DNA of 64,000 nt, taken from the NCBI GenBank assembly GCA_030620095.1, contig JAUTXW010000214.1:558001-622000 (forward strand), in the 5' to 3' direction. Below, one piece after another: positions 58,607-64,000 of this stretch. Below the pieces are notes generated by a model that was not told the DNA's origin, searched no databases, and worked only from the letters and a program-made list of their open reading frames with translations. Position numbers and translations under genes: made by a program. Position 1 is the stretch's first letter. The number at the start of each line of letters is the position of its first letter. Source of the DNA: Kuschelorhynchus macadamiae. Lineage: Eukaryota; Arthropoda; Insecta; Coleoptera; Curculionidae.

Positions 58607-58745
58607 ACATCTAAAATTTGTAAATCAGACAAAATTGCACAAATCATCATCAAAAAAATCTATTAATTGCATCGCATCTAAAATTTGTAAATCAGAAAAA
58701 ATTGCACAAATCATCATCAAAAAAATCTATTAATTGCACTTTTGT
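58607..58745. repeat. 68-bp tandem duplication, right arm
   Basis: Reverse complement of the left-arm pair, with a few base changes (for example CAGAAAAAATTG against CAGACAAAATTG). Confidence 0.8.
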
Positions 58746-58942
58746 ATCGACTAACAAACAGTATTCTTTTTGGGACATTAGGGGGAAATAAAGGTTTCAG
58801 ATCATCTGATAATATTAAATAAAATATTAAAATATGTTATGTTTTTTTATATTAAAAACCTATACTAATAACACATTATAAGTGCAAATTTTTATAAATC
58901 CAAACCGAATTTATATTAAAAAAAGTTTAACTTACAAATCCA

Positions 58943-59140
58943 GTGACATACCTACTTCAAGATGCAGAAAAACAAGACATTAAAGAAGGATTCTATGAAC
59001 TTCAATTGCAAAAAGTTAAATATCCAGACATTTATTTAGTTGAAAAGGTGTTAAAACGTAAAAACAATAGAGTATTCGTAAAATGGTTAGGTTTCAGTGA
59101 TAAGTATAATAGTTGGATAGATAAAAATAATGTAGAGTGA
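58943..59140 (+). pseudogene. Integrase C-terminal chromodomain, right copy
   Basis: Identical in amino-acid sequence to the left copy as far as can be read by eye. Same truncation, with no catalytic core upstream. It reads outward, toward the right terminus. Confidence 0.75.
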
Positions 59141-59162
59141 CTTAATAAAATAAATATTTTTT

Positions 59163-59693
59163 TCATATACGTTTTATTTCCATGTTTTCTACAAATAATT
59201 TATTGATCTTTAAACAAAAAAAAACAGTATTTATAACCATATAACAACTTGGTGTTTGATAATGCACAATGCCAAGTAGTGCCATATGGATCCTTGTGAA
59301 AGTGACATTCGGGAACTTTCTTAAACTTGTTTAGCTTCGGTTCACTCTCCAAATTTTTTCCGCACTTATAAATTTTCTTTGAAAATTCACCTTTTCATCT
59401 CCTTTGACGTATATTTTGGGGGCATGATATCTTTTCATCGCATGTTCTAAGATATTTGCTATTTCGTTCAAGTCTACTAAACCAGACTCCCATATTTGAC
59501 CATGATATGAGTTTTCGAGATAAGATATCGTTTTTAAATCCTGGCCTTTTAACATGCTTTTGTCATATGGTGGTTTGAAAAGAAAATTTGAACAACGTGT
59601 TCCATCATACACAGCTAGTTCTTTTGGAATAAATCCAGAGGCACAATTAAATCTCTGGATATCAAGACACAAAATTGAATTTTCTCCTGCCAT
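59163..59693 (-). pseudogene. Small Polinton-associated protein with LDIQ motif, right copy
   Basis: Mirror of the left copy, starting at ATG 59693 (minus). It has two visible residue changes relative to the left copy (HGQIWESGLVDL against HGLIWESGLVDF) and the same frameshift near 59350. Function unknown, as for the left copy. Confidence 0.55.
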
Positions 59694-60344
59694 AGTTCGA
59701 ATTACGAGACCCACTAAGTAAAACCAACAACACATAAAATAAACCGTAGTAGTTTTTTTTACATTTTAATTTGCATATTTTTGCACTGTTCTATTTTGAC
59801 ATTAAAATCATAGACCTAATACTATTTACACTAAATACATAATTCGCTAAACAAGGATCACAAAATTTTAATAACTTTACTCTATGTTTTAAGTGTTTAT
59901 TAATATTTTTTTCAACTGAACAATTACATCTGTGGCATAAAAATTGTATTCATTTATAGAAGGCTTACGTATATATTAATTATGTGTGCTATACATATTT
60001 TTAATCACCTGGTATAAGCTATTATTCGAAACAAATATTATTTATTAAAACATTATTATTGCTCATCTCAATACTACACAAAGATCTCCTTATCTACATC
60101 CTCGACCTTTTCTTATCTGCGAACCTGACCTCTAGTCTTACGTCGAATATTAACAGAAAAACAATTCTCGGAATTCGGCGAGGCGAGGCTCGGCTCATGA
60201 AATTATACCAGAGGTGCGGCGTGAAGCCCTACAAACATTCTATTTTTTTTTACCACATGTGTTGTACTGTATAACTGCGTATTATTACTATTATTGCTCG
60301 TTTAAAAGATAAACAAGATCATCTAAATTGTTTACTTATTACGA

Positions 60345-60445
60345 CGTACTGCATGGCGGTAGTAGTCTAGAAGTTAAAAATTTGACAAAAAACAAATCTC
60401 GGTGTCGACGGTTCGAATCCAGGCGGGCGCGTGGGCTTTTTTTTT
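60345..60445 (+). ncRNA. Candidate RNA polymerase III unit in right terminal repeat
   Basis: A-box TAGTCTAGAAG at 60363-60373, B-box GGTTCGAATCC at 60410-60420 (36 bp between them), and a terminator-like run of nine T at 60437-60445. This has all the elements of a type 2 Pol III gene. The sequence after the B-box (AGGCGGGCGCGTGGGC) does not pair well with the 5' flank as a tRNA acceptor stem, so a functional tRNA is unlikely. Both arms keep it, with differing T-run length. Confidence 0.5.
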
Positions 60446-60717
60446 ATAAGAAACAAATTAGTAATAATTATAGGGGTGCATGTGTGTGTGAGTGCCAAAA
60501 AGACACTTCAAATATAAAAGGCCTTTTTGAACCCGTACACTAATAAGGCCCTTCTGGTCAACAGCCTCTGGTCATTGTCGACCACTTCTTCTTCGGCCAT
60601 TTTCAGGAATTTTTCAGGATTGTGTCACTTCGTCGCCGAAGAAGTTGGACACGCCCAATCTTTGGACAGACAGGCCATCCTCGGTCACAGTACCCCGCCT
60701 TATATACTACTAATATT

Positions 60718-61199
60718 CGTTTTTTTTTGTACTTATAGAAAATACATATTTACAATTATGTTCATTTTCTTTTTGTTTATTGCGTTTAATTTGTTATTAA
60801 TTTTATAAACAACTGTCTTCGCTTAGCAGTTGTGCTATTAGTATAAATATTATTTTCCCTAAAATAGTAGTTTCCTCATAATACTTTGTATCTAACTTGT
60901 CTGCCTCTTTTTATTATTTTACGTGGCGTCAAAGTTGAAATATTTTTACTTTTCAGTATTTCAATCAATTCCATTTAAAAAAGTTACGTTGACGTGGTAT
61001 CACATTTACGCAACACCCTGTATATACTAGTATAAGATAATAAAAATGCAGAAATGAAAATAAAAACTGATGTGTCCGAGGATTGAACTGAAAAAAATTC
61101 GCCGCCCTTTAAATGAATTTGTAATTTTCAATTTAAATTAGGCCACTCTATCTTTTATTGAAGTTGAGGCAATTATTAAATAGATAACATTTTGTGATG
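60718..61199. other. Flank right of the Polinton, no gene recognised
   Basis: AT-rich. CAACACCCTGTATATACTAG at 61012-61031 resembles the terminal motif of the DUF4817 transposon family and may be a solo fragment. Confidence 0.4.
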
Positions 61200-62610
61200 G
61201 AGTTGAGACTTTGTATAAATAAAGGCTGTTACAGGGCTAGAACATGAGTGGGGATGGATGAAAATGTTTTCAAATATTTCTTATGTTGTACAAAAAGTAT
61301 GTGCAAATTTTCAAGAAATTCGGTTAAATAATTTCGGAGATATATATCTTTTTCCAAAAATGGTCATTTTTCAACCACTGTGCGCCGTATCCAGTTTTTC
61401 GACCAAACGCCTACTTTTTTATTTGAAAAAAAATCAGTTTTTCTTAAAAATTTCAATCTCTTTAACGCGTAAATGCACAAACATAAATCTAAGCCATAAA
61501 AAATATCAGTGAAATATTTGCCTTAAACAAACCAAAACTCAGCCGTGACATCTATGACAACTGAAATGTCAAATATCTCTGTAAATTTAATTATCATAGT
61601 AGGCCAAGGTCACCTATCATTTCGCGTCGTATATGGATCGGTACCTATTGATTTTTGACTGATATGTGCAATTTTTTCTTTAAATCGAATTTTCACCCAC
61701 TTGCTGAGCAGTTAAAGAGAAATGTTATTATAGCTTTTTTGTAGCCAAGTAAATGCTCCATCCGCGGGTCAGAAAATAATTTTGATTACTATTCGCAATA
61801 GGCGGCAAAATGAGGTTAAAGTTGAAACTTAGATTATCAACTTCAAAAAATTCCAAAAATTTAACCGTTAAAGTTATAAACTCGAAATTTAGTCACGGTT
61901 TACCAAAAAATATCTTCTATCGTAAAAAATACCCAACGTGCTTAGATATATTAGTTTCCTTGTAATAAAGGATAAAATGTACCCATTCTTGGGGACTTTG
62001 GTGCAAACTTCACCTCGTTAATGCACCCACTATATCGAATCCAGAACCCTTCCTAAATAGCCCATTTTAGCTTTTTAAACACTATCCGCTACCGTAATTA
62101 GTTTTCTGATCAGATGCCTACTTTTTTTTATAAAAAAAATTACTAAAAAGTAAATTTTTTTATGACTTGTTTTTCTTAAAAATTCATTTAGATTTTTATT
62201 CTCTTAGATATTTCCTATGAAAAACATCTCGGAAAATTTCGATAGGACTCACTTACTTTGAGATATAAGCACCACAAAACAGCCTTTTCTCGAACGAAAA
62301 AATTCGTAACATCGTCGAACTAGAAGGTTTCGTCAGAAAAAGATTAAAATTGAAACCTCAACCGTGTTACATCAAAGTTGACTTTTTTGGTCAACTTTGG
62401 GGTACCATATCTTCGTTATCAAAGGTGGTACAGAAAAATGTTTCAAACAAATTTCGAAATCCATGTCTCCTCTAAAAATATATATCACATTGAATGTCCT
62501 ATCTTTAATAGTTTCCGAGGTACGAAAGGTTGAAAAAACACGGTTTTCTGAAATGACACGCCCCACGCCAGGTTTTCGTCCCCGAGTGTGAGAGCCATAG
62601 TAACATTAAC
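61200..62610 (+). repeat. Dispersed repeat R1, copy 3
   Basis: Matches the second half of copy 1: 61685-61800 with about 24200-24310 (CGAATTTTCACC...), 61960-62110 with 24470-24630, and 62400-62605 with 24860-25075 (CCTATCTTTAATAGTTTCCG, ACGGTTTTCTGAAATGACAC, CGAGTGTGAGAG). It lacks the 110-bp array. Copies 1 and 3 end at the same point (about 25085 and 62605), which probably marks the true repeat end. Confidence 0.7.
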
Positions 62611-62639
62611 CATAGTTTGTTAACAAGATAGAGAGAAAA

Positions 62640-62940
62640 GAAATAAACGTATTGGGTGATGTAAAATCGACGCATTCATGTTCTTGTCAGCAAATAGAGG
62701 AAGCAATTGGTGTATCCAAGTCTGATGTTCAAAGAATCATGCAACAATATAAATACCATCCATATCAATTTCACATAGTTCAACATTTACACCTCAGCGT
62801 CAGCGATGCCGAGCATGTTGTTTTGCCATTAGTATTGACAACACATCCATACTCATGAATCTTTTCGCAGACTCGTTAGCTGTTCCGATGAATCTTATTT
62901 CTTTAGAGGACAGATATAGAAAAACGAGCTTGAGTATTTA
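62640..62940 (+). pseudogene. DUF4817/mariner-like transposase relic
   Basis: Plus strand: VKSTHSCSCQQIEEAIGVSK then VQRIMQQYKYHPYQFHIVQH (62660-62790), the second helix-turn-helix and following linker. Then, out of frame, DESYFF (about 62893), corresponding to the DEA.F catalytic region. Both ends are missing. Confidence 0.7.
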
Positions 62941-63289
62941 AGAAAAAATCAAACGTTTGGAGTATCCTTTCCACAGGGCAACACTCATTGCAGTTCCTGA
63001 GTTACTTTCACCAACCAGCTGTGAACAGCACGAAGCGGCTGGTGGAACGTAGATCCGCACTGGACTGCTCTGCCGCTGCATTGTCAACATGCTTTGAACT
63101 AATTTCATGTGCGAAAATGCCAAAAACTATTATTGCGGGAACTGCACTGAATGGGTGTAAGGTAGATTGCAAAAAAAATATGTATTTTACACAAGTTTTA
63201 GTTTAGTCCAAATTTGTTTATCGTGTTTGTAATATTTCAATGATCCTAGAAATAGCATTTAACTTCTTAATGAAAAGACATTTCTTATA
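62941..63289. other. No gene recognised
   Basis: Two short antiparallel frames overlap here. Neither resembles a known family. Confidence 0.3.
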
Positions 63290-63990
63290 TACTGTCTATT
63301 CCAACATTTTTATTGGGCGCCATTTTGTTCCATCGTATTGGATTCCTACCAATATTTTACCAGTTTCTTTTTACCTACGCCACTCTTGACTTTTGGGCAT
63401 AATTTAAAATAAATTCAATAAGTAGTTTTACATTGACACAACACCATTTTGTTACGTCAAGTTGAATTCGTACTAGATTATCTTATCCGACAGACAGACC
63501 GACAAAATTGATGAAACATATTTTTTGGCATTTAGGGACTCTAAAACGTGAAGATATGCAAAACCTGAGAGGATGATTTTTTTTAACAAATTAAGTCGCC
63601 ATTCTGTTCCGCCATCTTAAATTAGTATCACAGTCTCATTAGTTGATTCGTACACCACAATTAGCTTTGTTCCACCATCTCTTATTCATACCAAAATTTC
63701 AACAATTGATTTCAACATAATACTTTGATGTTTGTGAAAAACTTGAAATAAATTGGATAAGCTTTTTTTAACAATAATTGTTTTAACTTTTCGCTAGGCT
63801 ACCATTATCTTTCGCCATATTGGATTCTTACAAAAATATTACCAGGTCATTCCCATATGACCTATAATTGTTGATCAAAATTTGAAGTCAATCGAACAAG
63901 TAGTCTTTAAGCTAGACCGCGAACTGACAGACAGACAGAAAGACAGACGAACCTACTGAATTAAAAAAAATTTCCCCCTCCCTGTATTGT
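63290..63990. repeat. Dispersed minisatellite-type repeat R2, copy 2
   Basis: Units begin GGCGCCATTTTGTTCCATCG (63316) or relatives and continue TTGGATTCCTACCAATATTT. GACAGACAGACCGAC lies at about 63488-63502, followed by TTTTTTGGCATTTAGGGA. The order and unit length parallel 38360-39650. The copy runs to the window edge. Confidence 0.75.
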
Positions 63991-64000
63991 AGCAACCTAT

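Larger units (their letters stand above)
44585..60711. mobile_element. Polinton/Maverick element arranged as a whole-element palindrome
   Basis: The ends are AGTAGTATATAAGGCGGGG at 44585 and its exact complement ending at 60711, flanked by identical 6-bp duplications AATATT (44579-44584 and 60712-60717). AG...CT ends and 6-bp duplications are the Polinton hallmarks, and 16.1 kb is a normal length for the family. The arms (44585 to about 51846, and about 53520 to 60711) are near-identical reverse complements of about 7.2 kb, whereas ordinary Polinton inverted repeats are usually a few hundred bases to about 1 kb. Gene content per arm: family-B DNA polymerase, dUTPase, integrase chromodomain end, a Ser/Thr/Gln-rich protein and a small LDIQ protein. 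Capsid, packaging ATPase, protease and the integrase catalytic core are not visible. All copies are broken. Confidence 0.93.
53520..60711 (+). repeat. Right arm of the Polinton palindrome
   Basis: Mirror copy of the left arm. Reading frames, stops and frameshifts correspond nearly everywhere (for example the same dUTPase frameshift), with few base differences seen by eye. Confidence 0.93.

Noticed and set aside
60345..60445. A functional tRNA gene
   Set aside because: Boxes A and B are perfect, but the acceptor and T stems do not pair acceptably, so only a Pol III-type unit is reported.

Overview
The window is AT-rich animal DNA, almost certainly from an insect. The evidence is three consecutive exons of an insect odorant-receptor-type gene, intron-containing architecture with consensus splice sites, and a mobile-element mix typical of arthropods: Penelope-like elements, hAT, DUF4817/mariner-like, Tc1, Merlin, non-LTR retrotransposons and a Polinton/Maverick. 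No bacterial-style operons are present. Most of the 64 kb is transposable-element sequence in various stages of decay.

Region 1-12 kb: the 3' part of a Penelope-like element (PLE family A) ends in two 90-bp tandem units carrying hammerhead-ribozyme motifs. It abuts a decayed DUF4817-type transposase. The C-terminal exons of an odorant-receptor-like gene follow at 3178-3270, 7955-8113 and 11811-11870. Its first intron holds a hAT element with near-perfect 8-bp target-site duplication (4365-5919) and a PLE family B copy flanked by inverted, hammerhead-bearing ends. Its second intron holds a DUF4817 relic and a DUF4817/mariner-like transposon with very long inverted arms (8749-11552).

Region 12-44 kb: further PLE pieces (12.2-14.4, 14.7-16.9, 30.9-32.2, 36.5-37.7 kb), hAT pieces, three non-LTR retrotransposon relics, minisatellite-bearing dispersed repeats, a fold-back repeat at 37.76-38.33 kb, a Tc1 relic and a Merlin (IS1016-type) transposase. 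A GTF2IRD2-type hAT with a perfect 8-bp duplication (26715-29171) sits inside an older element.

Region 44.6-60.7 kb: a 16.1-kb Polinton/Maverick (5'-AG...CT-3' ends, 6-bp target duplication AATATT) in which essentially the whole element is a palindrome. Two arms of about 7.2 kb are near-identical reverse complements around a unique spacer of about 1.7 kb. Each arm carries the same set of broken genes: protein-primed family-B DNA polymerase, dUTPase, the chromodomain end of the integrase, a Ser/Thr/Gln-rich protein and a small protein with an LDIQ motif. Each terminal repeat also holds a perfect RNA polymerase III A-box/B-box pair followed by a T-run. The spacer carries four iteron-like repeats. 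This is the most unusual object in the window.

Region 60.7-64 kb: another copy of the dispersed repeat also seen at 24-25 kb, a DUF4817 transposase relic, and a minisatellite-type repeat also present at 38.4-39.6 kb.

All family names come from reading motifs by eye. No database search was possible.
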